Part shown: positions 28,170 through 37,240 of the stretch, one piece after another
How positions within the stretch are numbered: the first letter of the stretch is position 1
Layout: each line of letters begins with the position of its first letter
Assembly: GCF_014595995.2 (NCBI RefSeq)
Contig: NZ_CP063989.1
Coordinates: 682,001-746,000, forward strand
DNA from: Actinomyces respiraculi
GTDB taxonomy: Bacteria > Actinomycetota > Actinomycetes > Actinomycetales > Actinomycetaceae
Direction: 5' to 3'
Length of the DNA stretch: 64,000 nucleotides
The notes under the pieces: model-generated
The model's input: the letters and a program-made list of their open reading frames with translations, nothing else
The model's database searches: none
What the model was told of the DNA's origin: nothing
Program-made: the position numbers and the translations under genes

Positions 28170-29656
28170 GCGCCCCCGGTCAGGCTCCCGACGGCGAGCC
28201 CGCAGTCCCGTCCGGGGAGGCTCCTCTCGGCAGCCTCGTCGCCCCCGAGCCCGACGAGCGCCCCGACCTGTGGCCCTTCACCGTCCGGCGCGCCCCCGAC
28301 GGCGCCCTCACCTTCGGCGGACGCCACCTCACCCAGGTGCTCAACGACGCCCCCACCCCCGTCTTCGTCCTCGACGAGGCGGACCTGCGCGGGCGCGCCG
28401 CCTCCTGGTCCGCCGCCATGCACGAGGAGTTCTGGCCCGGCTACGGCATGGCCGGAGGCCAGGCCTTCTACGCCGGCAAGGCCTTCCTCACCACCTCCAT
28501 CGCCCGGTGGGTCCTTGAGGAGGGCATGGGCATCGACACCGCCAGCCGCGGCGAGCTCGCCGTCTCCCTCGCCGCCCTTCAGGACGTCGACGGCGAGGCC
28601 GCCACCGCGCACGCCACCCGTCTGGGCCTGCACGGCAACGGCAAGACACAGGCGGAGATCGCCGTCGCCCTCATCCACCGCCTCGGCCACCTCGTCCTGG
28701 ACTCCCTCGAGGAGGTCGGCCTCGCCGCCCGGGCCGTGCGCGACCTGCGCAACAGCGGTGTCTACGGCCCCGAGGAGCGGGGGCGGGTCATGGTGCGCCT
28801 GACCACGGGCGTGCACGCCGGTGGCCACGAGTTCATTGCCACCGCCCACGAGGACCAGAAGTTCGGTCTGTCCGTCCACACCGGCACCGCCCGGCAGGCG
28901 ATCGACGCGGTCATCGCCGCACCCGAGCTCGAGCTGCACGGCCTGCACTCCCACATCGGCTCCCAGATCATGGACCTGGCCGGCTTCCGGGAGGCCGCCC
29001 GCATCGTCCTGCGCCTGCGCCACGAGGTTGCCGCCGACATGGGCGTCCTCGCCCATGAGCTGGACCTGGGTGGCGGCTACGGCATCGCCTACACCGGGGC
29101 GGACCCGGTCGCCCCCAGCCCGGCCACGGTCGCCCAGACCCTTGCCGAGACTGTACGGGAGCTGTGCACCGAGCTCGGCGACCCTATCCCGCACGTGTCC
29201 ATCGAGCCCGGCCGCAGCGTCGCCGGTCCGTCCACGGTCATGCTCTACACGGTCACCGGGCTCAAGCGCGTCGCCCTCGACGCCGGTGCCTCGCGCCTGT
29301 ACGTGAGCGTCGACGGTGGCATGAGTGACAACATCCGCCCCGCCCTGTACGAGGCCGCCTACACGGCGCTCGTCGCCAACCGCCGCCCGGACCCCGCCGT
29401 GGGCGTCACCCGGGCGCGTGTCGTTGGCAAGCACTGCGAGAGCGGCGACGTCGTCGTGCGCGACGTGGACCTGCCCGGGGACCTGGCGGTCGGCGACGTG
29501 CTGGCGGTGCCCGCGGTGGGCGCCTACGGGCGCTCCATGGCCAGCAACTACAACATGTTCACCCGCCCCGGTGTTGCCTGGGTGCGTGACGGGCGCCAGG
29601 GCTGGGTCCTGCGCCCTGAGACGGTGGAGGACCTCATCGCCCTCGAGGGCGAGTAG
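28166..29656 (+). CDS. lysA: Diaminopimelate decarboxylase
   Basis: A 496-residue PLP enzyme (alanine-racemase-like barrel, ornithine/DAP decarboxylase family) making L-lysine from meso-diaminopimelate. The PLP lysine lies in [12 protein letters not shown], the phosphate-binding region in [13 protein letters not shown] and [12 protein letters not shown], and the second active-site Cys motif in [17 protein letters not shown] 28166 overlaps the argS stop in GTGA, the common actinobacterial argS-lysA coupling. The next expected gene, hom, is 7.6 kb away because an iron-transport-like operon intervenes. Confidence 0.96.
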   Translation: MSAPGQAPDGEPAVPSGEAPLGSLVAPEPDERPDLWPFTVRRAPDGALTFGGRHLTQVLNDAPTPVFVLDEADLRGRAASWSAAMHEEFWPGYGMAGGQAFYAGKAFLTTSIARWVLEEGMGIDTASRGELAVSLAALQDVDGEAATAHATRLGLHGNGKTQAEIAVALIHRLGHLVLDSLEEVGLAARAVRDLRNSGVYGPEERGRVMVRLTTGVHAGGHEFIATAHEDQKFGLSVHTGTARQAIDAVIAAPELELHGLHSHIGSQIMDLAGFREAARIVLRLRHEVAADMGVLAHELDLGGGYGIAYTGADPVAPSPATVAQTLAETVRELCTELGDPIPHVSIEPGRSVAGPSTVMLYTVTGLKRVALDAGASRLYVSVDGGMSDNIRPALYEAAYTALVANRRPDPAVGVTRARVVGKHCESGDVVVRDVDLPGDLAVGDVLAVPAVGAYGRSMASNYNMFTRPGVAWVRDGRQGWVLRPETVEDLIALEGE

Positions 29657-29691
29657 CCCCTCCACCGCCCGGTCGCATGGACACCGGCGGG

Positions 29692-29807
29692 GTGCGTGTC
29701 ACGCACTCCTAGTCAGAGCGTTTCTCGTTTTCGCGGTTCCGCGGAATCCTGCGGTTTCTACGGTGCCCCAGCGCCCCGGTCAGTACAACTAGGGATGAGT
29801 GACACGA
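29692..29807. repeat. Short inverted-repeat element, family A, copy 1
   Basis: A 116-base non-coding element. Its left end GTGTCACGCACTCCTAGT and its right end, read backwards, GTGTCACTCATCCCTAGT form near-perfect terminal inverted repeats. The interior TCGCGGTTCCGCGGAATCCT and GCGGTTTCTACGGTGC recur in copy 2 at 63389-63500. This looks like a MITE-type or regulatory palindromic element. It fills the gap after lysA together with family B. Confidence 0.6.
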
Positions 29808-29854
29808 GATCGGCAGTAGTACCGGGGGCGTACTAGTACCCATGAGTGTGGGTG

Positions 29855-30065
29855 TTGCACGCTCATGTGACTGGTGTGATCTGGTGGACTCGGACTTTTC
29901 GTTGGTATTTCGGTGATTCTGCCCTGAAGTCGAAAACCGCCTCTGAGGCTCCCATGTGCATGGGCCCTGCTCACGCACATGGGAGCCGAAGCACTCGAGA
30001 ACACCAAACCTGAAAACCGCAGGATTCCGCGGATTCCGCCGGGCACCGCCGAGCGTGAGCGTGCA
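29855..30065. repeat. Short inverted-repeat element, family B, copy 1
   Basis: A 211-base element bounded by TGCACGCTCA and its complement TGAGCGTGCA. Its core is a 13-bp hairpin, GGCTCCCATGTGC / GCACATGGGAGCC. The same blocks (GTGACTGGTGTGAT, CGGACTTTTCGTTG, GAAGCACTCGA, AACCGC-rich segment) occur in the same order, inverted, at 62487-62698. It is non-coding and lies between lysA and a convergent ABC transporter gene. Confidence 0.7.
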
Positions 30066-30119
30066 GCACCGACAGCGCAGTCCCCGCGGGAACCGACACC
30101 ACGCCGCAAGACGTGACCG

Positions 30120-31985
30120 TCAGGCCTCCGGCGTCCCGGAGCCTACGAGCCTCCAGCGGTCCACCGCGCTCTGGTCGTCCCAGAAGCTGCGGTACGTGCC
30201 GCCCGCCTCGTAGAGCTCGTCGTGCGTGCCCACGGCCTCAACAGCCCCGTCCACGAGCACGACGATCCGGTCCGCACGGCGGATCGTTGACAGCCGGTGC
30301 GCGATGACGAGCACCGTGCGCCCCTGGCTCAGCTCCTCCATCGCCCGGGTCACCCCGGCCTCGCTCACCCCGTCCAGGGCGCTCGTGACCTCGTCGAGCA
30401 GCAGCACGGGCGCGTCCTTGAGGAAGGCCCGGGCGATGGCCACGCGCTGGCGCTCACCGCCAGACAGGGAGGAGCCGCCCTCGCCGACCTGGGTCGCCCA
30501 CCCGTGCGGCAGACGCTCAACCACCTCGCTCAGGCCCGCCCGCTCGGCCGCGGCCCGCACCTCCTCGTCGGTGGCGTCCGCGCGCCCGATGCGCACGTTC
30601 TCCTCAATGGTGGTGTCGAAGAGGTAGACGTCTTGGAAGACCATCGAGACCTGCTCCATGAGGTCCTGCGTACGCAGGTCGCGCACGTCCTCGCCGCCCA
30701 CGCGCACCGTCCCGCTCGAGACGTCCCAGAAGCGGGCCACGAGCCGGGTGAGCGTCGACTTGCCGGAGCCGGAGGGGCCCACGAGGGCGGTGACCGAGCG
30801 GGCCGGGAAGGTGAGGGTGACGTCGTGGATGACGTCACGGCCCGGAACGTAGCCAAAGGTCACGTGATCCAGGCTCACCTCCAGCCCACCGTCTGCGCTT
30901 GGCCGGGGTGAGGCCACCCGCTCCTGCGCGGGCTCGGGCAGGGCGGGAGCGTCAAGGATCGACTCGATCCGCTCCAGGGCGACGTCGGACTGGTGCAGGG
31001 GGTCGACGTAGAAGGCGAGCATGCCCACCGGCTCGGCGAAGCGGATGACCATGAGGGCCAGGGTGATGAAGACGGCCGGGTCGAGGGCCCCTCCCAGCAG
31101 CAGGTACAGGCCCACCGTCAGGCTGGCGACGATGCCGGTCTCCACCCAGGTGTGGAAGGCCTGCCCCGCCGGCCCCTTGGCGCTCTGGGCCCGGCCCGAC
31201 GCCACGTGGTCCTCCCGCAGGGCCGCCTCCAGCGGCGCCCACGTGCCGCCAGTACTGCCGACGCCGCCGCCCGTGCTGGCGCCGTCGGCCACCTCACTGC
31301 CGCCGACGCTGGAACTACTGCCAACGCCGTCGGCCACCTTCGCACTGACGCCGCTGCTGACCGCGCCCGTGGCGCGCAGGACCGCCTGGAGCCGGCTGAA
31401 CTCCAGCAGGCGGGCCCCCAGCGTCTCGGCGGCGGCCTGAGAGATGGCGAACTCGCCGCGCACCGCCCGCCTGAGCCAACGCAGGCAGAGCAGGGTGCCG
31501 GGCAGGGCCAGCAGGAGCGCAATCCCCATCCGCCACTCCATGAACAGGGCGCTGACGCCGATGACCGCCGCACTGCCGCTCATGGAGGCGATCTGGGGCA
31601 AGGCGATGGACGGCAGGTGAGACAAGTTGGCCGTGTCGCGTGAGACGGCGGTGGCGACCTGTCCGGTGGTGGCGGAGGTGAACCACCCCAGGGGCAGTTG
31701 CTGGACCCGGTGGCCCAGGGTACGCACGAGGCTGCCACACACGTCGTAACAGGCGACGGCGTAGGAGCGCACCGTGGCCACGCCGGAGATGGTGAGCCCG
31801 AGCAGGGCGGTGATGACGACGGCGGCCAGCCACCCGCCGCTGGGCTCACCCGCCAGGAAGGCGCGCAGGAAGGGCACGAGGAGCACGAGGCTCACGCCCT
31901 GACACACACCCGCGATGACGTGGGCCACCATAAGAGGCACGAGGTTGCTGCTGGTGCCCAGGCACCGCTGAAGACGACGGATCAC
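30120..31985 (-). CDS. ABC transporter, fused permease and ATPase (second half-transporter)
   Basis: A 621-residue half-transporter with an N-terminal six-helix type IV (exporter-fold) membrane domain and a C-terminal ATPase. Walker A is GPSGSGKSTLTRLVARF, signature LSGGERQRVAIARAFL, Walker B VLLLDEVTSALD, H-loop IAHRLST. A Ser/Gly/Ala/Val-rich stretch at about residues 215-255 (GGSEVADGASTGGGVGSTGG) inserts into the membrane domain and is unusual. GTG 31985 overlaps the previous gene in GTGA; ATG 32000 is an alternative. It pairs with the gene at 31982-33823 as a heterodimer. With the ECF genes and the iron box upstream, an IrtAB-like role in ferric-siderophore or heme handling is plausible but inferred. 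Confidence 0.9.
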   Translation of the reverse strand: MIRRLQRCLGTSSNLVPLMVAHVIAGVCQGVSLVLLVPFLRAFLAGEPSGGWLAAVVITALLGLTISGVATVRSYAVACYDVCGSLVRTLGHRVQQLPLGWFTSATTGQVATAVSRDTANLSHLPSIALPQIASMSGSAAVIGVSALFMEWRMGIALLLALPGTLLCLRWLRRAVRGEFAISQAAAETLGARLLEFSRLQAVLRATGAVSSGVSAKVADGVGSSSSVGGSEVADGASTGGGVGSTGGTWAPLEAALREDHVASGRAQSAKGPAGQAFHTWVETGIVASLTVGLYLLLGGALDPAVFITLALMVIRFAEPVGMLAFYVDPLHQSDVALERIESILDAPALPEPAQERVASPRPSADGGLEVSLDHVTFGYVPGRDVIHDVTLTFPARSVTALVGPSGSGKSTLTRLVARFWDVSSGTVRVGGEDVRDLRTQDLMEQVSMVFQDVYLFDTTIEENVRIGRADATDEEVRAAAERAGLSEVVERLPHGWATQVGEGGSSLSGGERQRVAIARAFLKDAPVLLLDEVTSALDGVSEAGVTRAMEELSQGRTVLVIAHRLSTIRRADRIVVLVDGAVEAVGTHDELYEAGGTYRSFWDDQSAVDRWRLVGSGTPEA

Positions 31986-33823
31986 TGCTGTGCCCTCCAC
32001 ATCTTGGCATAGAGGCCGCCCTGTGCGAGCAGCCCGGTGTGCGTGCCGCGCTCAACGAGGCGGCCGTGGTCCATGACGAGGACCTGGTCGGCGTCCACGA
32101 TCGTGGACAGGCGGTGCGCGATGACCAGGACGGTGCGCCCGGCCGCGAGCCTCGCCAGCGCCTGCTGGATCTCGCGCTCGGAGTGGGCGTCCGCCTGGGC
32201 GGTGGCCTCGTCCAGCAGGAGGACGGGGGTGTCGGCGAGGAACACGCGGGCCAGGGCGATGCGCTGACGCTCCCCGCCGGACAGGTGCGCGCCCTCGGAG
32301 CCCAGGACCGTGTCGTAGCCGTCGGGCAGCGCCAGGACCCGCTCATGGATCCGGGCGACGCGGGCGGCGGCCTCCACCTCGGCGTCGGTGGCGCCGGGGC
32401 GTCCCAGGGCGATGTTGGCGCGCACGGTGTCCGCCAGGGTCCCGCCCTCCTGAAGGACCAGACCCAGGTGGGACAGCAGCTCGGCGCTGGAGATCTCGCG
32501 CACGTCCGTGCCGCCGATGCGCACGCTGCCGGACTCGACGTCCCAGAACCGGGCGATGAGCCGCACGAGGGTGCTCTTGCCCGAGCCCGAGGGGCCAACG
32601 ACGGCGGTGACGGTGCCCGGCTCCAGGCGCAGGCTCACGTCCTCCACGGCCAAGGGCAGGGGGTCCTCACCGTCGCGAGCTCCGTAGCGGAAGGACACGT
32701 GATCCAGCTCGACGCTCACACCGCCGTCGGCGTCCCGGCGGATCGGGGCGGGCTGCTCGGGCTCAGCCAGGACCGGCTCAGACAGGAGGGCGCCGAGCCG
32801 GCCGGCGGCCTCGACACCGAGCGTCACCTGGTTGGCCAGCATGAGGAGGTTGAGCAGTCCGCTGGGCAGGCCGAGACCCACCAGGAGGAAGGGCAGGAGG
32901 TCCACGGGACGCAGCACCCCGAGCCCGGCCAGCCACGTCCCGGCGAGCAGGACCGGCACGAGCATCCCGGCGGGGGAGACGAGGGCCCCGAGCAGGGCAA
33001 TCGGCCTGCCGGGTCCCTTCATGTAGCGGTAGGCGGCGTCCGTGTACTGGTCAAGGGCGTCGTCGAAGCGGCGGAAGACGGTCCCGGCCAAGCCGAAAGC
33101 CTTGACGGTGGCGATGCCATCCACCATCTCCACCGTGGAGGAGCCGACCCTCTTCATCCCCTCGAGGTAGTCCTCGTTGACGGTCCCCTGGGCCAGGGCC
33201 ATCGCCGCCGCCGTGAAGACCAGGAGCAGAACCACCCACACCAGCAGGACGGTGGCCAGCTGCCACGAACGGGTGAACAGGTAGGCGAAGCCCAGGACGA
33301 TCCCGCCCACGGCCGCACCCAGGTCAGTGCCGAAGTGGGCGATGAGCGAGTGGATGGCGGTGGTGTCCTCGGTGATGAGCACCTTGGTGCGCCCCGAGGA
33401 CTCATTGGTGTGCCAGCCCAGGGGCAGGCGTGACAGGTGCCGGGCGATTGTCAGGCGCAGCTCGGTGCGGAAGGCACTCTCGACGATGTGCGCCCAGCTG
33501 GTGGAGGACATCCCGATGAGATGCCCCAGGGTCAGGCCGACGACGACGGCGCCCAGCCACAACCAGGCGGCACGCGGTGTGAGCGTGCCGGCGACGGCCC
33601 CCTCGGCCAGCGCGGTGACCGCGATGGCGGGCAGGAGGGAGAAGCCGGCGGCGATGACGCCGGCCAGTGCCGTCAGGGCGATCTTGCCGCTGACGGGGGC
33701 CAGGACCCGTCTCAGGGTGATGGGCGGCGCGGTGGGCTCACCGGGCTCACCACCGCCCGGTGTCTGCGGACGGGGTTCGGCTGAGGGCGCGCGCGTGACG
33801 TCGTCGACGCGGGTGGTGGTCAT
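31982..33823 (-). CDS. ABC transporter, fused permease and ATPase (first half-transporter)
   Basis: A 613-residue half-transporter: a polar N-terminus (about 1-40), six predicted helices (for example IALTALAGVIAAGFSLLPAI), then an ATPase with Walker A GPSGSGKSTLVRLIARF, signature LSGGERQRIALARVFL and Walker B VLLLDEATAQAD. ATG 33823 is chosen because the longer frame runs antisense into the T-component gene. The end overlaps its partner by 4 bases. Both half-transporters sit behind ECF components in one minus-strand operon, an arrangement also seen in streptococcal and treponemal loci with TIGR02185-like S-components. Confidence 0.9.
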   Translation of the reverse strand: MTTTRVDDVTRAPSAEPRPQTPGGGEPGEPTAPPITLRRVLAPVSGKIALTALAGVIAAGFSLLPAIAVTALAEGAVAGTLTPRAAWLWLGAVVVGLTLGHLIGMSSTSWAHIVESAFRTELRLTIARHLSRLPLGWHTNESSGRTKVLITEDTTAIHSLIAHFGTDLGAAVGGIVLGFAYLFTRSWQLATVLLVWVVLLLVFTAAAMALAQGTVNEDYLEGMKRVGSSTVEMVDGIATVKAFGLAGTVFRRFDDALDQYTDAAYRYMKGPGRPIALLGALVSPAGMLVPVLLAGTWLAGLGVLRPVDLLPFLLVGLGLPSGLLNLLMLANQVTLGVEAAGRLGALLSEPVLAEPEQPAPIRRDADGGVSVELDHVSFRYGARDGEDPLPLAVEDVSLRLEPGTVTAVVGPSGSGKSTLVRLIARFWDVESGSVRIGGTDVREISSAELLSHLGLVLQEGGTLADTVRANIALGRPGATDAEVEAAARVARIHERVLALPDGYDTVLGSEGAHLSGGERQRIALARVFLADTPVLLLDEATAQADAHSEREIQQALARLAAGRTVLVIAHRLSTIVDADQVLVMDHGRLVERGTHTGLLAQGGLYAKMWRAQQ

Positions 33824-33864
33824 GGTGTCTCCCGGGTTCAGGGTTCGGGTGGCTGCTAGATGTC

Positions 33865-34638
33865 CTAGATGTCGTGAAGCACGAGGCCGCCGTCGGCGAA
33901 GGTCAGAGCCAGCCAGGTGGCCAGGGCCCAGCCGGCCAGGACGAGGACGGTGTCGCGCCGGCGCCAGCGCGGCGGGTGGCGCTCGGTACGCACGCGGTAG
34001 GCGCCGAAGCCGCGCGCATCCATGGAGGCCGCCACCCGCTCGGCGTGGCGCACGGCCCCCGCGGTCACGGCCGGCCCGGCGGTGACCGCCCGCACGAGGG
34101 GCCGCAGCACCGGCAGGGGCGCGCGGGTGCCGCGCAGGGCGTGCGCCTCCTTGACGGCCCGGTACTCGGCGGCCAGGCGCTGGCGGAAGCTGATGGCGGC
34201 GACACCCGCATAGGCGACGCGGTAGGGCACGCGCAGGTGGGTGGTCAGGGCGCGTAGCAGGTCCTCGGGGCGCGAGAGCAGGCCCGTGAGCACGCACAGG
34301 GACATGACCGAGCCGAGCTTGGCGCCCAGGCGCACACCGGCGAGCAGCTGGTTGCGCTGCAACTCGAAGGTCCCCAGGGCGAGCACGGTCTCGGAGGCGC
34401 CCACCCGCTCAATGGGGGCGCTGGCCGCCAAGGACGATCCGATGAGCAGCGCGATCGTGAGGACGATGAGCGCGGCGAGGCTGCCGCGGCGCAGGTCCGC
34501 CACGATGAGCAGGAGCGTGCCCACCGCCAGGACGAGAACCGGCAGCTGGGGTGTGGCCGTGAGGGCGGTGACCACCATGAGGGGCACCAGGGCGGCGAAG
34601 GGCGACAGCGGGTCGAAGCCGGTGGGGTGTGGGTTCAC
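33865..34638 (-). CDS. ECF transporter T-component (EcfT-like)
   Basis: A 257-residue membrane protein of the CbiQ/EcfT family that couples ATPases to the substrate-binding S-component. It has several N-terminal helices (FAALVPLMVVTALTATPQLP, LLIVADLRRGSLAALIVLTI) and, in the C-terminal cytoplasmic part, the AAISFRQRLAAEYRAVKEAH coupling helix and VTAGAVRHAERVAASMDARG, which carries the Ala-Arg-Gly type coupling motif. GTG 34638 overlaps the ATPase gene stop in GTGA; ATG 34653 is an alternative. Confidence 0.85.
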   Translation of the reverse strand: MNPHPTGFDPLSPFAALVPLMVVTALTATPQLPVLVLAVGTLLLIVADLRRGSLAALIVLTIALLIGSSLAASAPIERVGASETVLALGTFELQRNQLLAGVRLGAKLGSVMSLCVLTGLLSRPEDLLRALTTHLRVPYRVAYAGVAAISFRQRLAAEYRAVKEAHALRGTRAPLPVLRPLVRAVTAGPAVTAGAVRHAERVAASMDARGFGAYRVRTERHPPRWRRRDTVLVLAGWALATWLALTFADGGLVLHDI

Positions 34639-36428
34639 GGCAGGTCCTCCCACCGGGTCAGTGGGGGCAGGGATGCGCCCGTCGCGAGGGCGAGCGCTCG
34701 CATGCGCGCCAGTGGCGGGGGCGTGAGGCCGGCGCGCTCAAGCAGGTCGGCCTCACCCAGGATCTCCTCGGGGTCGCCCTGGGCCAGGACCTTGCCGTCG
34801 GACAGGACGAGAACGCTGTCGGCGTGCTCGGCGACGAGTCCCATGTCATGAGTAGTGAGCACGACGGCGGTACCCTCGTCGGCGATGGAGCGCAGCAGTG
34901 CCATGAGGGCGTCGCAGCTGTGGTGGTCCTGCCCGAAGGTGGGCTCGTCGAGGCAGATGAGGTCCCGACGCCGGCCCAGGACCGAGGCCACTGACAGGCG
35001 CCTCTGTTGGCCGCCGGAGAGCAGGAAGGGGCTGATCTCGGCGTGGTCGGTCAGGCCGAAGCGCTCCAGGCGCTCGCTGACCGAGCGCTGCACCTCCTGC
35101 TCGTCGGCGCCCGCCAGGCGCAGGCCGTGGGCGAGCTCGTCGGCCACGGTGCGCTCGAGGAGCTGGTGCTCGGGGTTCTGGGTGACGAGGGTGACCTCCT
35201 CTGCGCTCACGCCCGGGCGGCGCTCGCGGCCGGCGACCGTGACGCTGCCGCGGGTCCAGGGCTCGAGTCCGGCCAGGGCGCGCATGAGGGTGGTCTTGCC
35301 CGAGCCGTTGGCCCCGGTGACGGCGAGGATCCGGCCGGGTTCGAGAGTGAGGTTGATACCGCTCAGGACTGTCCGACGGCGTCGCCGCCGTCCGCGTGGG
35401 ACGTCGAGGTCGCGGACCTCCAGGGCCGGGGGAGTGGGGGTGGGCGGGCCGGTTTGGCCGGTCGTGTCTGAGGGGGTGGGTTGGCCGGGGGGTGTGGCCG
35501 AGCTCGCGGAGACGGCCGGGCGCGGTGGGGGCTGGGGCAGGTGGGCCGAGGCCAGCAGGCGGGCGCCGTCGGCCAGCGTGAGCGGGACGGTGGCGCCGTC
35601 AACACCGTCCTCCCCAGCCGGGCCGACGGGCGCGGTGAGCCCGGCGTCCTCGAGCCGGTGGCCCAGGCGGGTGGCCGACGGCAGGCGCACCCCGGTGCGG
35701 GCGACCGCGCGCCCGTGCTGGGCGAGGACCTGGCGGGTGGGGCCGTACGCGAGGGTGTCGCCGTTGGGACCCAGGGCGATGACGTGGGTGACGTGCTCGA
35801 TGACGTCGTCGAGGTCGTGCTCGACGACGAGGACGGCCGCTCCGTGGGCCTGGATGCGGGGCAGGAGCCGGTAGAAGGCGGTGGTGGCGGCCGGGTCGAG
35901 GTTGGCGGTGGGCTCGTCCAGGATGAGCAGGGCCGGTGCCTGGGCCAGCGCGCAGGCGAGCACGAGTCGCTGGCGCTGCCCGCCGGACAGCTCCCAGGGA
36001 CTCGTCGCCTCCAAGCCGGACAGGCCGACGTCGGCCAGGGCGCGCAGGGCCCGCGGCTCGATCTCCGCGGCGGGTACGCACAGGTTCTCCAGGGCGTAGC
36101 ACACCTCGTCCAGGACGCGAGTGGTCACGACCTGGGCGTCGGGGTCCTGCATGACGATGGCGACGGTGCCGGCCAGGTGGGAGACCTCGGCGTCGGCGAC
36201 CTCCTGCCCGCCCACCCGCACCGAGCCGCGGTAGGCCGAGGGCAGGCAGTGGGGCACGAGCCCGGGCAGGAGCCGGGCGAGGGTGGACTTGCCGCAGCCG
36301 GAGGGGCCCAGAAGAAGAGTCGTCGTGCCCGGGTGCAGGGTGAGGGTGGCGCCCTGGGGGACCCAGCTGGTGGTGCGGGCGTACTGGACGGCGGCGTCCT
36401 GGAGGGTGGCGACGGCGGCGGCGCTCAT
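34635..36428 (-). CDS. ECF transporter fused double ATPase (EcfA-A')
   Basis: A 597-residue protein with two complete ABC ATPase domains. Domain 1: Walker A GPSGCGKSTLARLLPG, signature LSGGQRQRLVLACAL, Walker B LLILDEPTANLD. Domain 2 (from about 330): Walker A GANGSGKTTLMRALAG, signature LSGGQQRRLSVASVLG, Walker B LICLDEPTFGQD. A Pro/Thr-rich linker joins them. Such fusions power ECF vitamin/metal importers. ATG 36428 is chosen from the overlap with the S-component gene (36425-36428). Confidence 0.92.
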   Translation of the reverse strand: MSAAAVATLQDAAVQYARTTSWVPQGATLTLHPGTTTLLLGPSGCGKSTLARLLPGLVPHCLPSAYRGSVRVGGQEVADAEVSHLAGTVAIVMQDPDAQVVTTRVLDEVCYALENLCVPAAEIEPRALRALADVGLSGLEATSPWELSGGQRQRLVLACALAQAPALLILDEPTANLDPAATTAFYRLLPRIQAHGAAVLVVEHDLDDVIEHVTHVIALGPNGDTLAYGPTRQVLAQHGRAVARTGVRLPSATRLGHRLEDAGLTAPVGPAGEDGVDGATVPLTLADGARLLASAHLPQPPPRPAVSASSATPPGQPTPSDTTGQTGPPTPTPPALEVRDLDVPRGRRRRRRTVLSGINLTLEPGRILAVTGANGSGKTTLMRALAGLEPWTRGSVTVAGRERRPGVSAEEVTLVTQNPEHQLLERTVADELAHGLRLAGADEQEVQRSVSERLERFGLTDHAEISPFLLSGGQQRRLSVASVLGRRRDLICLDEPTFGQDHHSCDALMALLRSIADEGTAVVLTTHDMGLVAEHADSVLVLSDGKVLAQGDPEEILGEADLLERAGLTPPPLARMRALALATGASLPPLTRWEDLP

Positions 36429-37021
36429 CGGGAGACGGCCAGCCCTGTGCGCTCCAGGGCCCGGCGCAGCAGCAGGCACACGCCCACGGCGGCCCAGCAG
36501 GACAGGATCGCCAGGATGATGCCGATGATGGTCTCCTGGGTGGTCAGGGCGATGTGGAAGCCCGCCGAGTACATCGAGGCGTTGAAGCCGCCGAAGACGA
36601 CGCCGGAGAGCAGGTAGACCCACCAGGTCCAGCGCCGGTAGAGGAAGAGGGCGACGGGGATCCCGACGAGGAGGGAGCCGATGATGTTGCCGAGGATGGC
36701 GGCGGGGCCCTGCGGGGTGAGGAAGGCCGAGATGATGCCCATGACGAGTCCGGAGATGACGAAGGCCCCGGGCTTGTTGACCAGGACGCCGGGCAGCAGG
36801 TACGGCACCATCCAGGCGCCCATGAGGGCGCTCATGATGAGGATGCCGCGAGGGTTGACGGCGACGATGATGGACAGGTACGTCAGGGGCACGACCAGCA
36901 GGGAGCCGACGACGCCGAGGGCGGCCACCGTCATGAGGTTGCGGGTGCCCAGGACGGAGTCGCGCAGCCCGGAGCGGGCGGAGGTGCGGATGGTGGTCGG
37001 GGCTTCGGGAGTGGTGCTCAT
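36425..37021 (-). CDS. ECF transporter S-component (TIGR02185/MptD-like)
   Basis: A 198-residue membrane protein with about six helices: LMTVAALGVVGSLLVVPLTY, GILIMSALMGAWMVPYLLPG, and GNIIGSLLVGIPVALFLYRR among them. It is the substrate-binding part of the importer and resembles the TIGR02185 (Trep_Strep) group found beside paired exporter-type ABC proteins. The substrate is not evident from the sequence. The iron-box promoter just upstream favours an iron complex such as heme or a siderophore. ATG 37021 is chosen over the longer frame, which runs into the promoter. Confidence 0.75.
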   Translation of the reverse strand: MSTTPEAPTTIRTSARSGLRDSVLGTRNLMTVAALGVVGSLLVVPLTYLSIIVAVNPRGILIMSALMGAWMVPYLLPGVLVNKPGAFVISGLVMGIISAFLTPQGPAAILGNIIGSLLVGIPVALFLYRRWTWWVYLLSGVVFGGFNASMYSAGFHIALTTQETIIGIILAILSCWAAVGVCLLLRRALERTGLAVSR

Positions 37022-37084
37022 AGGGACCTCGGGTAGGTGGGTTGTCGGTCGGGGTGGCATGAACGACGTCGAGACACCCGTGAC

Positions 37085-37131
37085 GCAGGATAGGCGCACC
37101 TAAGATAAGAGCGGTTCTCAGTAGTGGTCAA
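37085..37131 (-). promoter_or_regulatory. Promoter with DtxR/IdeR-type iron box
   Basis: On the minus strand TTGACC (126-131 of 37xxx) and TATCTT (37102-37107) form a -35/-10 pair with 18-base spacing. The 19 bases 37085-37103 match the DtxR/IdeR consensus TTAGGTTAGGCTAACCTAA at 14 positions and overlap the -10 downstream edge. This is the placement expected for iron-dependent repression of the ECF/ABC operon starting at 37021. Confidence 0.6.
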
Positions 37132-37240
37132 GCGCTGTCCCCACAGGGCCCGCCGTGGCGCCGGGACGCCCGCGCGGCACCCGTGCGGCCCCGTCTATGC
37201 TGACCCCGCCCCGCCCGCCGCACGAGAACAAGGTGGTCCC

